Below, piece after piece: positions 51,801 through 64,000 of a stretch of 64,000 nt of DNA. How positions within the stretch are numbered: the stretch's first letter is position 1; each line of letters begins with the position of its first letter. A program made the translations under genes and the position numbers. This stretch comes from Setaria digitata (Eukaryota > Nematoda > Chromadorea > Rhabditida > Setariidae): positions 62,001 to 126,000 of the forward strand of contig RCAB01000094.1 of NCBI GenBank assembly GCA_003640385.1. The letters are read 5' to 3'. The notes under the pieces are model-generated. The model did not search any database. It worked only from the letters and a program-made list of their open reading frames with translations, and was not told the DNA's origin.

Positions 51801-54800
51801 GATATGCTTCGTTGCTGTATTATGAGATACCGGAGGCGAATATTTAGGATTTCTAGTTCACTTTTTTAATTGCATTAATCGGCGGTTTTACATTTTCAAA
51901 CTAATAATTTGACATGAAATTTGTTTTTTGGCGGGAATGTGATCTGCAAATGACGACAGTAAGTTGGGGAGATAAAAAGAATAAGCCTACTAAAGATTTC
52001 TTCCAGATCTGGGTGGTTGACCTTTCCCTCTGCAGTTTTTTTTCCATCCTAGACTCTAGTAAAATGTCGGATTTTATTTTAATGAAATATCTTAAGTTTC
52101 CGTGCTAATGCCTAAAGCGGACGCAGCAGTAGTGAATGCGCACACGGGTATAACAAATCCAAATCCAAATCGACCTTACGCACAGCCAAAGAAACAGACA
52201 GCAAAGAAAACTATCCCCAACGGTGGTAAGCATTTTAATTTTTTCGCTGATATAAATTTCTCTTCTTAGCTTTGAAAAAGTTGTTTTCAACGGTAGTGCA
52301 GAACCATATGATTTGTGAAATAGCTATATCTTTTACTGCTTCTCTTTAAAATTAAATTCGATCATTTACATAATGGTATAGAACTTGTGTAATAATGCTT
52401 AAGTAGTTTTTTCTCTATGTCTAGTTATAGCAATTTCAAATAATATAAATTTCTAGAATGGCGTCGAAAGAAACCTAATGAGTTCAAGGATGTGGATTCT
52501 AGGAAAAAACAGGAAGAGGTTTTTTTTTCAAATTATAATTGCTGTTGACGAGTATTTTACTATTGTTGTGGTACCGTTACGCAGATGAAGATATGTTCTT
52601 TAACACGACTGTGTTAGTTGCAGCAGTCAAAAATCCAGGCAGATAATAGGGCGGAAGTGGCCACTGAAATGCAGAAGGAAAGCATAACACGTTTCACATC
52701 GCAGTTTACTAATGCAGATCCAAAAGTATGTTTCATTAACTTCGGAATTATTATACTAAAATAAATGCATTTTAATACATAAACAGTTGTTTTTATTATT
52801 GCAGACATTTCCGGTTTTCCCAATCTATCATTCGCAACAAATTATTGGAGACGACATGACTAATCCCCAGGTTTTCAGTCTTAGAATAATTGTACTATAA
52901 AACATTCAATTTCGATTTCTCATTAACTGTAAGTTGTAATGTATTTCTCTTTTCGTTTTTACTGATATTAAAGAAAGTCTAGGTGCAACCATACATGGAT
53001 GACTCGGCACAGCCGAATATTTGGTCTCGACAGTATATTGAAGAATGGCTTAAATTCAACATCAAATATTGTTGGAAATATATGAAAAATGGGGAGGTTT
53101 GTGTTGCATTTCATTTCGTTCTTTTATTGTTTATGCATCCAAAAATTTTAACTCACTTTTTTTTTTTTTTTTTTTTGCAGAATCCACCCGCAGCTGGCGA
53201 TGAAAGTAGCTTGGATTTCGGTGCAGGGAATATTCCTCATTTTACAGATGCACAGGTCACTTTTACTTTACTAAAAGTTCAGAAACATATTACTGAAAAA
53301 ATTTCACGCGATAGTCGATATAGGTAAATCTTATAAAGAAGAGAGTAGTCTCTCCATTTGCTTTTTTTTTTAAAATCATTCAAGGTTTTATTAGGTGATT
53401 TTATTTCTTTATCAGTTTCACTTTCTTTTAAGGTTCAGCAAGTTATGGCAGCGCTGTCAGTGATTGGTGTTAATTGTGTAAATGCTAAACGTGTGGTTGA
53501 TAAAGCCGCTGAATTTATTAATACGTTGGAAATGCGTTCGAAGAGTCCTTTCCTCAAAAGTTGTTTGCAAAAACTGGCAATTCTAGCTGGCGATGAAAAA
53601 GTTATCGAAGCAATTAAAGATGGGCGTAGAGGTAAGGATGATGTTCGAGACTTATCAGAAGCAGAGACAAATTACTGGAGGCACAAGTGAAGTCCTGGAA
53701 AAGGAGGAAATATGTAGATTCCATCAACAAGATTTTATTGCGGTACTCTTTAACATTTAATCAATCTATTTGAGCATACTTCAGATCTTGATTGCTCTTC
53801 ACTGGATGAACATCATTTAACAGCGCCTTTGGTTGATGATGCAGATGACTTCAGTTCCTTGATGTCTGACTGTCCGGATGACCAGCATGACTACATGTTG
53901 AATCGCGAAGTGCATCGTATTGGTGTGTTTGCTGATCAAGCCGTGAGTAAAAATCCTTTGATGGAAGTTGGCCAAGCAGAAAAGTAAGTTGTTTTATTCG
54001 TTGTAACAGATATAATTATTTCATGATCCGTAGCTCATTTTATTTAATATACGCATACATGAAGGTTGAACGAACATACGGAGAAAATTGCTCAGCGTAT
54101 TGCATTGCTTGAAAGTGATAAAGAAGCGTTGTCGCGACAACTTACTGCAGAGAAAGAAAAAAATAAGAAGTAAGTTTTTGAATTCGTTTTTATATATATT
54201 TCCTAGAAATATTTAAAGCTTCTTTTTTATTATGTAAAGACATGTTAGTGTCAGAAGGTTATATTATTTTAAAAAAGTAGAAAAAGAGTTATGAGTTAGA
54301 TTAGGTTGGGCTTGTGTTCATGTTAAACCTTGTAGAAAAGAGAAAAAGCAGACATCGTTTGAGCCGAAATTTTTTTGCTCCACCCTTTTTTGCAGACAAG
54401 AACAGAAGCATGCTAATACAATGAAACAGGTGCAGGCACAGTTGCAGTCGGAAAAAGAAAAACATGATAAAACGGTACAGCAGTTGAATCAGAAGAAAAA
54501 CGAATTAAAGAAACTTGAAAAAAGTGTCAAACAACATGAGTAAGTTTTGTGGATACTGGCTCAGTTTCATTCTAATTTGTTAAAGATTGAAACAGTACCG
54601 GAAATTAAGATTGGTGCAGTCTTTTTAGCATCCGAGATATGGAAGAAGTGCAACGAGCAGTTAGCTCATATATCTGTCATTTATCATTCACTTAACCTAT
54701 TTTATATTTTAGGGTTGCGACGTCACATCTTAACGTCAGTAATTTATAATATTCTCCCACATCTTTAAATTTTTTGATCACTGAAGTTATTTCCTGTACA

Positions 54801-57800
54801 GTGTCATCCATGGATGATTTGCAGAATGTATTTCTCCTCCCACTTGCGATGAAAATTGAAAAATAATTGCATTTTTGAATTGTAGACGCGATTCCGAACG
54901 ATCACGGGAACTGCAAGAGAAAAATGAATACTTAGTACGAGAGATGCAAGAAATTCGACAGAAACACGCAGAGGAATTAAGGAAATTGCAGAGAGAATTG
55001 CAGTCCAGTCAAGATACTCGAAAGAACATGGCTGAGGAAATCAGAGGACGTGATACCGAAATCAGCGAGTTAAAAAATCAACTTAATGAGCGGTCGGTTG
55101 CACTCAAACGTTCCGAAAATGTTCTATGCTCGGTAAGTTCATGTAGTAAACAAGCATTCATGTATGATTTATTAAAACAGAAGGTGGCCGATTCGTATGT
55201 GTTTAATTTCCTCAAGAAAAAAAAATGGGTTAAATCGCTGTCATCTCATATCCAAGTCATTTTTTTTCTAGCTTTTAAAGTATGTTGTTAAATTAGTTCA
55301 ATATCTTGTGTAATTATTTCAGGAACGTAAGACGTTCCAGAGTAATGTAGCTTTTTTAACTGAGCGTGCAAAGAAAGCTGAGGTTTCACTACTAGAACAT
55401 AAACTTGAAACGGGAGTTGCAGTACTTGAAAGAGCGCATAAAGATGCTGGACAAAGAGTGAAAGATTTGGAAACCGAAGTAAAGAAGTATGTCATTCCAT
55501 TTAATTCGTTTTGACGGTCAAGAAACAGGTGTTATTTGAGTAGGTGTGGGGGGGGGGTTGTAAATACTTCTTCAACATAATACAAATAAACTCTTCTTTT
55601 GGTTTGTAATATGCGGCTTTTTTTTTTTTTTTTTTTTTTTCAATTCCAGAGCAAGAAATCCTGTAGCGGCGGAGGAATTAAAGGGGGCAGTTTCCGAGTG
55701 GAGAGCCAAGCGGGAAGAAGTAGCTTCTCTCATTGCTACTGCTAAAGCTGAATTTGCTGCTCAGGTAAGTATGCTGAAATATATGCTTGCTATTCTAGTA
55801 TATGTTACTACTATTCTAATGTCTTTGACCTAGTGAATTTGCCAGAAGTTGTGAGTTTTGGTAACGAGAATAATGGATTCCAAGGCTTTCAGTGGTAATT
55901 TATGCGGGATGAAAATAGATGTTCTAAATTTTAAGTGTCAGGTATTTTGCTGTGGCTTCTGAACTGGAAGTCGAAATTTTTATGTTCCTTCTGATCGGTT
56001 TTTAGATTGAGCAAATCAAAGCTGGAAAAACAATCGCCCAGTTACCGAAAATTAGTGTACCAAAGCCTCCGCCTGCACCAAAATTCAAATTAGGACAGTT
56101 TGCTCCTCAGATATCGCCTGCTGGTCCTGAAAAAATTGCGACACCTGCTGTACCAGCCGTAGGTGTAATTGGTAACCGAAATGCTACAGCTGGCGTAGTT
56201 ATAAGTAAGTTTTTTTCTAATATTCGTGGTAAGTAGTGCTCTTGAAATTATTCTTAAAAGTAAGATTTTGAGCCATTAAATTTTTAGATTCTCTAACTCC
56301 TAGTAATGTTGCGCCAGGTTCACCAATGCAAACATTGTCGAAGGCTCCTGCTCCTCCGTCATCTTCTCCTATGAAATCACCCACTGGTACCACAACATCA
56401 ATAACACCAATTGGTTTGTTTTCCAATTCACTCTGTGTATGATGACTTCTTGAAGAATTTAAGCAAGAAATTTATATTAACCGCATTAGTGCTTGTTTGA
56501 AGCAAATTTCCGAATACGTTTTAGGCGTTCGACCTACTAGTCATACGGGTTCAGTAATAGAATATGCTAGTGGCCACACCACTGCAGTCAGTTCTTCGGC
56601 CAGTGCCACACAGGCATCTACTAGTACGTCGTCGTCTTCTGGAATATCGTTACCGACTGCGTGGGGTTCCAGCTGGGATGCACCCCTTGCCATGAATTCG
56701 ATCAACGAATTGCTCAACCCTAGTCGCTCATTCGGACCCATCGGTACCGACTATGGTATGAGCACCGGTGGCAGCTCTGCTCAGGTTTGATTAATTTCCT
56801 AATTTCCCGAACATCTTTGTTAGTTTGTTATCAACTTTATAACCACTGCTTATAGCTATCTCATCCACCACCTGGTATTCCTAATACAAATAGCCATTTC
56901 ACATCGCAATCGAATGGCTGGAGTAACGGAGGCGGAAACGAATGGCTTAATACGTTGTCCTGTAAGTTCTTGAATTAAATGTGTCTTTAAATCGTTTGAA
57001 AGTTGAATCTGAGTTATATAGTCCATATTTTCTTCAATTTTTCAGCTGGAACCAGCAATAGCAGCATAATATCAAACCAGCCAGGTCATTACAATCATAT
57101 GCAGCATCAAGGAAGCGGTTATCAGTCACAGCAGTGGCCTAGTTGGACCGGTTATCACACACCTTCGTCGAACAATTCTGATGTCACTGTATGACTTAAT
57201 TTTGTTTCTAGTCCCTCCAGGCTGTTCATATTCCCATATACATTCCCAACTTCATTTTTCCACTCACAGCATACTGTTGCAATTGTTTAGACCGGACTGG
57301 TGGAAAATAGTCGCAGTTCGTCTCCTCGTCGTGATACTTTTCTGGATACTTTAAGAAGTCATTTTCCACATATTTCACCGTAAGTTCAAAAGCTTCCATT
57401 TTTCACTTTCATCAAGAGAACGTAATGGCTGTGTTTTTAAGTTTTAGCAATAACTTGTTTCTTACATATTTAAATATTTTTTCAGTTTTATATTTTGTTG
57501 TTATGAATTGCTGGCCTGCAATTACGTTTCTGGCAATAAAGGAAGAGATAGATGCACCATAGATTTTTTTTTTCAGTGAGAACTTGAAGGAATACACAAA
57601 TGAATACATGATGCGGAACAACCTACCAAGTTTTAAAACGCTTCCTCTGCGCGAACTGATAAGCTATATTGCAATAGCCTCAGCTAAAGCACAGGTTTAA
57701 TTTTATATTTCATACATTGATTGTTGATCGCATTTATCACTGTGGAATTTCTATATAATTCTATATTATTGCCTGTTTGGTTTCTTGCTGGGAAGGAAAT

Positions 57801-58660
57801 GGAGCTTTGAGAGTTACAGTTGAATTGGGATAAAATACGATTAGATTCGAAGTACTGGATGCAAAAAACAGGGCTTCCTAAGTTTCTTCTCTTTTGTGAT
57901 TTTCAGGCAGTAACCTGGTAGTATCTGATTAGTCGTCTTCTTATGTAGTAGTCATTCATCATATGTTTTGTGAGATATCTGACCCATAATGGCGCCACTT
58001 TTCCACACATTGTTTTCAGTAGAGATCATTAAATCATTTCAATATGTCCACAGATTAGACTATTACCGTGTAAATTGTTTGATCTATTGGCATGAGGCAG
58101 TTCTTGATTCACTTAAAGATTCGGCAAAATATATGCCGATACATGCATTGTTTCCATTTCTCATCTGGTTAAAATTTTTCTCCACAATAAAAATGGGTTC
58201 ACTGTAGATGTGGAGTAAAAGCAGCAATATGCCGCCCATGATGCATCAGCCTCCTCCAAATGTAATACCAAATTCAGTTGGCATGAATCTTTCTGGCGTC
58301 GATCCTTACCAAACACCTTCGGCACGTATTCAGAGTCAGCAGCCTAATGTTCATCCGCATAACCTTATGCAGCAGCAGAGTAAGTGATTTTTAGTTTTGG
58401 CATTGTCATTAAAATTTATGCAGCATAACACTTTCATATATATTGCTTATCTTTTAATAACATGGCAGAATTACAATATTACCCAGTAGTCCGTGCAATG
58501 TGACTTCAGGTCATGATGAGATAAAACATCTCAAGACATATTTCACGCTGCCTGCAGTTGACCGTTTTGTCTACTGTTAGTGAGGACCCCCATCGAAATC
58601 ATGGAATTTAAACATTGTATAATTGGTGAATTTTCAGTGCGTGATGCTATGGAGAGCTAA
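45377..58660 (+). CDS. MATH-domain coiled-coil protein, USP7-like MATH without protease
   Basis: About 1790 residues in 37 exons: 45377-45872, 47153-47294, 47620-47726, 48114-48258, 48395-48493, 48660-48798, 48986-49074, 49166-49380, 49516-49696, 49958-50073, 50221-50306, 50530-50624, 50736-50862, 51238-51402, 51497-51665, 52118-52225, 52457-52518, 52624-52725, 52805-52870, 52983-53096, 53181-53323, 53433-53631, 53785-53983, 54065-54169, 54396-54539, 54886-55132, 55323-55486, 55650-55764, 56006-56204, 56288-56413, 56525-56784, 56856-56961, 57046-57188, 57291-57379, 57577-57694, 58208-58379, 58638-58660. A Ser/Thr/Gly-rich N-terminus is followed by a MATH domain (about 270-400; VPWRIMVMPRQH, LGFFLQC, SWSC, KENDWG), the pattern of USP7. 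A charged helical segment (406-477), two conserved blocks (about 885-1055), a Glu/Lys/Gln coiled coil (1125-1400), Pro/Ser/Gln-rich tails and a helical module (about 1680-1725; HFPHISPENL) come after. No ubiquitin protease or RING is visible. A scaffold or adaptor in ubiquitin-linked regulation is inferred. The junction 53323/53433 breaks phase. Confidence 0.85.
45735..45814 (+). repeat. coding ACT/ACC trinucleotide repeat (poly-Thr)
   Basis: A run of ACT and ACC codons in the first exon of the MATH gene, coding poly-Thr broken by Ile and three Pro. Other frames read poly-Leu or Val and are shadows. Likely a variable-length disordered linker. Confidence 0.85.
46918..47021 (+). other. optional exon or alternative start of the MATH gene
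   Basis: A GGGTCAG acceptor and a strong GTGAGT donor bound 104 GC-richer bases. One frame is open throughout, contains an in-frame ATG (MQDGRETRWG), and leaves one base that joins the next exon (47153) in phase. It fits either a shorter isoform with its own start or a cassette exon used with the alternative donor at 45870. Confidence 0.4.
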
Positions 58661-61600
58661 CTGTTCACCTGAATCATTCGTGTCATTTTCTCTAGTAAAT
58701 TTATTAGCCGTGAGGAAATCATCGCTTCTTGAATTTACAAAGTATTCGAAATTACAGAGATAATTTTTGTTTTTATATTGTAGCAAGAGTTGAAATAGAT
58801 CCAAAAGAAAAGTTATAATTGTTGATAAAAGGTTTCATTTATGCTTTGTCTTAATGGTAACAATAATAATCACAAACGAAATTTTGTATGAGTTAGCCTT
58901 AACTGCCCCGAGGCCCCTTGCTCAAAGTTTTTAGAAACCCACTTGCTTCCTCCTCTATTGTGTACTTTCTTTTATTATATCTGATCCATACATATGTCTC
59001 AATGTCTTTTCTTCTGTAGGGTGCCCCCTGTTCATTTTTTTTTTTATTTTATTTATTTATTTATTTTATTTCATTTTACTTTATTTTACTTTATTTTATT
59101 TTATTTTATTTTTTTTTTTTTTGGATTATTGTTGCTTTTTCAAGTTATGCTATAATTCATTGTATGTTTATTTTCCGTCATTTTCCTGTAAGTACATTAT
59201 TATTATGTTGCGCTGTTTTGTGTTTTATTACATTATTTTATTCTACTCTATTTTCTTTCAAGCTAAAATTTTAAATATATTGAAGAATACTGACTATGAT
59301 ATCCAAAAAAAAACAAAAAACAAAAAAAAAAAATGCAGGATAATAGTATATATGTATGTGTTTTTGTTTGCTCTTTTCCCTGTGGAAAGAGGACACAAGT
59401 ATGGATTTTTCATTTGCATATTGCTGCTGCTTCTAATACTACCACTATTACGATTGTTGTTGCTGCGCTGTTTCTGTTGCTGATGATAATGATGAAAATG
59501 TTTTATGCTCTCATTTTTTAATCACTGTTATCATTCTGTCAGTCACAAAAACAAACACTATTTTTTAGAGTTTATTTCGGGCCCGGGGTTGTGGCTGCTC
59601 AACAATTGTTTCCTTTATCAGGGCCTATTAACCAGTGTGGTATCATTTAGCTTAAGAGAGAAGGAAAAAAAAAAAAAAAAAAAAAAACTAAAAAAAAAAG
59701 AACAAGACGAACAGGAGAATGAAGTGATATTGACAGTGGCTATTTCTTTTGGATGGACTTCGGAATTTTTGCACCTAGCATCCTCATTGCTTGGTTTTTA
59801 AATTTCAAATGCGAAATGAATTAAAAGTGTGGCATCTCTCTTCCATCTTCCCTGTTTATTATTGTCGTTCCTATTATTATTGTGACCATGTTCTCTAACC
59901 GGTTTTGAATGTGCGGTGTGATCTTGCTTTTTTTTCTTCCATTTTCTTGAAGAAAGTGTTAGTTATCCAGACTACCGAATTATTTGTTTTGTCGGTAGTG
60001 GATCAAAAGCAAGTGCAGAAAACGGCAACTAATATTTAATTATTATATCTTTTGGGATTTATGGAAGAAAAAAAGGCAAGGAAGATGAGGAGATACAAAG
60101 GAAGCATTGCCATTAAATGCTACAATTCAATTGTAAAACTAGTTTTGCAAATGTCATTAATGACTGTTTGATTGCTTCGACTCTGTGTTTGGGAAAAAAA
60201 TGCATCTTTGATAAAATTACATTGCTATAACGATTCACCGAATAGTTCATAAATTCAAAAATTTTTCCTCTTTCATTACGAATTCGTTTTTTTTTTTTTT
60301 TTTTTTTTTTTTATAAGAAGCTGAGCTAGGTTTAAATGATATGTTAGGAGTAATTTATGAAGCTTAACACAAATCAGTTTAATCTTTTGCCTTTGAGAAT
60401 TTGTTGCTGACAGTATATCTCTTTCGTTTGCTTTTGATTCCTGCCAGATATTTCGCTTCATCGATTGTCTAAGGGATCAAGTTCAAGTGCTTCATTACGA
60501 TTTTGAAAATTAAACTATCAATTTCAACATGCTGTTGTATCGTGGCCTAATGTGTTATATCAGAAATTCGTGTTATTATCGGTATCGTAACCTGGCATCC
60601 TAACTAAAGCATGGTCTTTAAGAGTTCTCTCTTTCAGGTGGTGCCATTTAATTATGGCATTGACATGCTTTTAGAAGCGACGAATTCAATTGGGCCCGGT
60701 TGTAAGCATGTATTTACGTCTTAGTAGATTTAAAATTTTTACATTATAACAATAACCTTGTAATTTTTTTTTTTTTTGATATTCAATTTTACGGTTATAG
60801 CGTTTAAGTTATCATATGCTGAATTTTACTATGAGTTGAAGAATTTTAATAGGGAAGGCCATTTTTCATTTTTCTTGTTTTTTTTTTTGAAAAAATGATA
60901 GGGGGTGGTTTTCTTTCTAAGATAGTGCAAGTTTACGAATTTTGTTCCTTTTGGCATTTAAAAGTTACAAAGTCACAGTTTTTATTGTGTTCTGATAATC
61001 TAACATAATAATACAGGTAAATTTTAGCAAAATGATTCAGTGGGACTGATTTAATACTAGATCTTTGCGATCGTCCCAGATTTATTTTGTCACTTATGAA
61101 GATGGTGATATTTCGGTTACGCAGAGAAGGACTCTTTTAAGGACTATTATTTTTTTCTGAATTGTTTTCTGCTCTGTTTCATATTTCTCAAGCTTTTTGA
61201 TGCTAACAGCTAGTCATCATTAGCTCTTGAAAATCCAGAACCCATTTTAAATGGAATAGTATATTTCTGTTAAAATCAATTCCTCTTTTTTTTTTTAATA
61301 TAAATAAATATCCAAATTTAAGGGATGCTGTTACTGCTATTTCTTCATTGGATAAGTTCCACAGCTAATTAAAGTTCCAAGTTTACACAGTAGACAAGCA
61401 GGAAATGCTTCATTACTATGAAAATTCATAGTAACAATTTATAGGAAATCAGTAGCTCCTCGATAACCATACTACACATGCACATAGACGCAACAGAATC
61501 GTGAAATACTTGAAAATCCAATTAAATTTTCAAGCTCTATAGGAAAATTAAGTTAAATATTTGAGTTTTACAGTTACCTATCCATTATTTCTCTGTGGCT

Positions 61601-61792
61601 AGAAAAGTCATATTGATTCGTCACTTTTTGTTCTTAGCATAGTGCTCAACCTATATTTCGAATTTCTTGAAATATTGAAGTCCGATTCCATCACCATTAA
61701 ATACTACTGTTTTTAAATATTAGAATTCGAGTGAAGTTACAATGTTGACATAAATAATAGTTAAAATGCGAAAGAGGATATTAATTTTTTTT
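58661..61792. other. intergenic region between convergent genes
   Basis: The 3' side of the MATH gene and the nuclear receptor gene. AT-rich with poly-T runs. The frame 59121-59483 and neighbours are low-complexity. A GC spot at 59579-59640 (GGGCCCGGGG) has no gene-like structure. No tRNA or other gene was seen. Confidence 0.5.
59041..59120. repeat. TTTTA/TTTAT microsatellite
   Basis: About 70-80 bases of TTTAT and TTTTA units with one ATTTC/ACTT variation, ending in a T-run. It lies in the 3' flank of the MATH gene. Confidence 0.75.
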
Positions 61793-61798
61793 TTTATT
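61793..61798 (-). terminator. polyadenylation signal, nuclear receptor gene
   Basis: TTTATT on the plus strand reads AATAAA on the gene strand, about 180 bases past the stop codon of the receptor gene. Use of this site is inferred. Confidence 0.45.
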
Positions 61799-61978
61799 TT
61801 CACATGATATAAAAATAAAATCAGATAACAATGTTTACATTCACTCAAAGTCATACAGCATTATTTCAAGAAATACTGAAAAATAAAAATATGATTCAAA
61901 AAAAAAGAGAAGAAAAGAAGGAAGCAAAAATGAAAGAGATAAAAGCAAGATAACAGGTGAAAACTTTTTTCATTTACA

Positions 61979-64000
61979 CTACGAAAGATCGAAAAGTTCG
62001 CATAATAGTGGATTCATCTCGTTGTTATTTAAGCCATGATAAATACGTAACAAGCTTTGACTCAGCTGATTCAGTTCTTCGTCTAATTTCTGGAGCAATC
62101 CATGGTATGCTTTCTCCGCTTCAGATGCTGCATACATGTTACCAAGATATCTGAATCCACAAATTTTTTTTTTTTTTTACAAAGGATTCAATGAGCAGAA
62201 TTCGAAACAATAGCATCATTTTTACTATTTTAATCAATAATAGGTTTACATTTATGCGAAAAACATAATTTGATAATTTCGCTAAAAATTATTGCTAAGG
62301 ATTTATCTGTTTGAAAATTCTTTTGAAATATATCACATATGGTAGGTAGTTATATTTATTACTGTGGTTTCTTTTATAAACTTTGAATATGTATTTTTTC
62401 TTTTAAATTATACCTTCTTAAAACATCACAGTATCTTTGTCGTATCTTTTGCAGTTTTTGAGTGTCCTGAAGATTGGTACGAAATGGTGAAAATAGTGTT
62501 ATCGCATTGAGCAATAACATAATATATTCATTTTTCCCCCATTTTTCGCCAAATGTTGTTAGAAATCTGCAGCAAACTATTTCTTTCATTTCCAGATATT
62601 AATTAAATAGAAAAACTTCTATCAAAATTCTCCTATCAATGTAAAAATTAAAAAAAAATTGAAATATCCGAATAAAGATTAACCATTCCTGGTTTTTATA
62701 ACATCTTAAAAAAAAAAAATCTTTTTTCATAGAACTATTGCATAGTTATTAATGATACCTTTTATGTTCCTCGTAATGTTTTAGTTCTTTAGACTTCTTT
62801 AGTATATCCAATTTGATTTCTAGTTCGGTTGAACTCTGGAATTATAGGATATTGACATTCAATTGATATTGTTTTCTTGCTGTATTTATCATGAATGCAA
62901 AAATGTCGAGCATATGATGTAAAACAAAAACTATGACGGGAATTTCAACTGTCTTAAATATAAATATCGCACTGAAATTTAAAATTTTTTTCAATGCAAG
63001 CTACTCTTAAAAACATTTTTAAACTTTGTGAAATTAAGAAACAAAATGTTTACAAGAAATTCAATACTATTCTGTTTCAAAAAAAAAGAACAAGAGTAGT
63101 GCAAAAAAAAAAAAAAAAATCAAAAAACGGAAGAAAATAATTAATGGAATTTATTGGAAGGATTTGGAAAACATAATCAGTGATTAGTTATATTTAATAA
63201 ATAATAAGAAGAGTTGTGATTAAAAGTGATTAAAAAAAGGCATAATGAAGAGAAAATAGAAGAGATTAATAAGAACGAAGTTATATGAAGATGGTATATC
63301 ATGTCAAGGGTAGAAAATAACTTCCACTTTTTCTTTTTGAAATTTAGTTTGGAGCATTTGTGATAGGAATAGCCTCATGTTGAATTCTTATTTTTTGGAT
63401 TCAAAAAATTTTTTTAAAACAGGATAACATTGACGTTTTAAAAATTAAAAGCTTTTTAGAATTTAAAAAAGTTATTATAATATCTGCTTAAGGTGCAAAA
63501 AGTTTTCCCTCTATTCGTATCTGACATGTCGAGAAGTTTAGAATCACTAAAAAAAAAAAAAATTCATTGCTAAATGAATTCACAAACCTGAATCACACTC
63601 GTATTCCACGCATGCTTCTTTTGATCGAATACCATAACTCCTCGTAATATCAGCAGTTCACTACATGATCCTGGGTAAAATATTTCATTTTAATTCGAGA
63701 AATTACACAAATCAAGTATTTCAACTCAAACATTCCATCTGTTTTGATCAAATTCCGAAAACTTGAAAATAGTCCAGTAAATAAAGGAAATTATTCAAAT
63801 TTTTGAATGATTTTCAAAAATAAAGAACCAAAGTTTAAGTTTGTTTAAATCATCCCATCAGTTATTTTGAAACTTAAATGACAGCAACTAAACAAATAGC
63901 AAAAAGCTGGGAAAAATATTAATATCAAACCTTTTAAAAGGGAAATTTGATCCCTACTCGATAAATTTTTGAAAAACGTAAGCTCTTTGGCCATACTGAT
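61979..64000 (-). CDS. nuclear hormone receptor, ligand-binding domain (partial, DAF-12/NHR-8/VDR-like)
   Basis: The C-terminal five exons of a ligand-gated transcription factor: 64000+-63931, 63670-63588, 62835-62759, 62566-62414, 62150-61979, all joining in phase. Helix 3 to 5 gives AKELTFFKNLSSRDQISLLK and then SCSELLILRGVMVF, the nuclear receptor signature. FGEKWGKNEYIMLLLNAITLFSP fits helices 7 to 9, and an Arg/Tyr/Glu-rich helix 10/11 follows. The last residues include PLLCELFDL, an AF-2 helix 12 with the conserved Glu, so co-activator binding should be intact. The linker helices and AF-2 resemble the NR1J/NR1I group (DAF-12, NHR-8, DHR96, VDR), but the DNA-binding domain lies beyond the window, so the subtype is uncertain. 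Convergent with the MATH gene. Confidence 0.85.

Noticed and set aside
59576..59640. GC spot in the 3' flank considered as a tRNA
   Set aside because: No cloverleaf pairing and no A or B box consensus.

Overview
This window is nuclear DNA from a nematode, most likely a clade III spirurid or filarial worm. The DNA is very AT-rich and full of poly-A/poly-T runs. Introns are short and end in TTTTCAG or TTTAG. The genes are split into many small exons, and the recognisable proteins match well-known worm or metazoan families. The genus is an inference; no species-specific element is recognised. No transposon, viral copy, tRNA, rRNA or CRISPR array was found. Gene models were built by hand from reading frames, splice sites and intron phase.

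Layout. (1) 1542-8214, plus strand: a complete synaptojanin (unc-26), 22 exons, about 1084 residues. (2) 9709-21412, minus strand, convergent with it: an ATP8B-class P4-ATPase lipid flippase (tat-2/3/4 group), 27 exons, about 1457 residues. (3) 21.4-32.3 kb: mostly non-coding, with scattered candidate minus-strand exons at 28.2-30.9 kb and a GC-rich promoter-like block near 31 kb. (4) 32326-32475, minus: a possible 49-residue protein, divergent from the next gene. (5) 32968-41276, plus: a nuclear-looking protein of about 1236 residues with a C-terminal Cys-rich DUF4211-like region (QSER1/PRR12-like), 23 exons. (6) 41.3-45.4 kb: intergenic, with a GC-rich probable promoter. (7) 45377-58660, plus: about 1790 residues in 37 exons, with a USP7-type MATH domain, a long coiled coil and Ser/Pro/Gln-rich tails, but no protease domain. 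(8) 61979-64000, minus, cut by the window edge: the ligand-binding domain of a nuclear hormone receptor (DAF-12/NHR-8/VDR-like) with an intact AF-2 helix.

The genes do not form an operon, as orientations alternate. Synaptojanin and the P4-ATPase both act on membrane phospholipids, in endocytosis and bilayer asymmetry, but their adjacency alone is weak evidence of a link. The most unusual points are the MATH-coiled-coil protein, two GC-AG introns, two exon junctions where phase does not match, an alternative-donor and optional-exon arrangement in the MATH gene, and the unexplained exon-like pieces at 28-31 kb.
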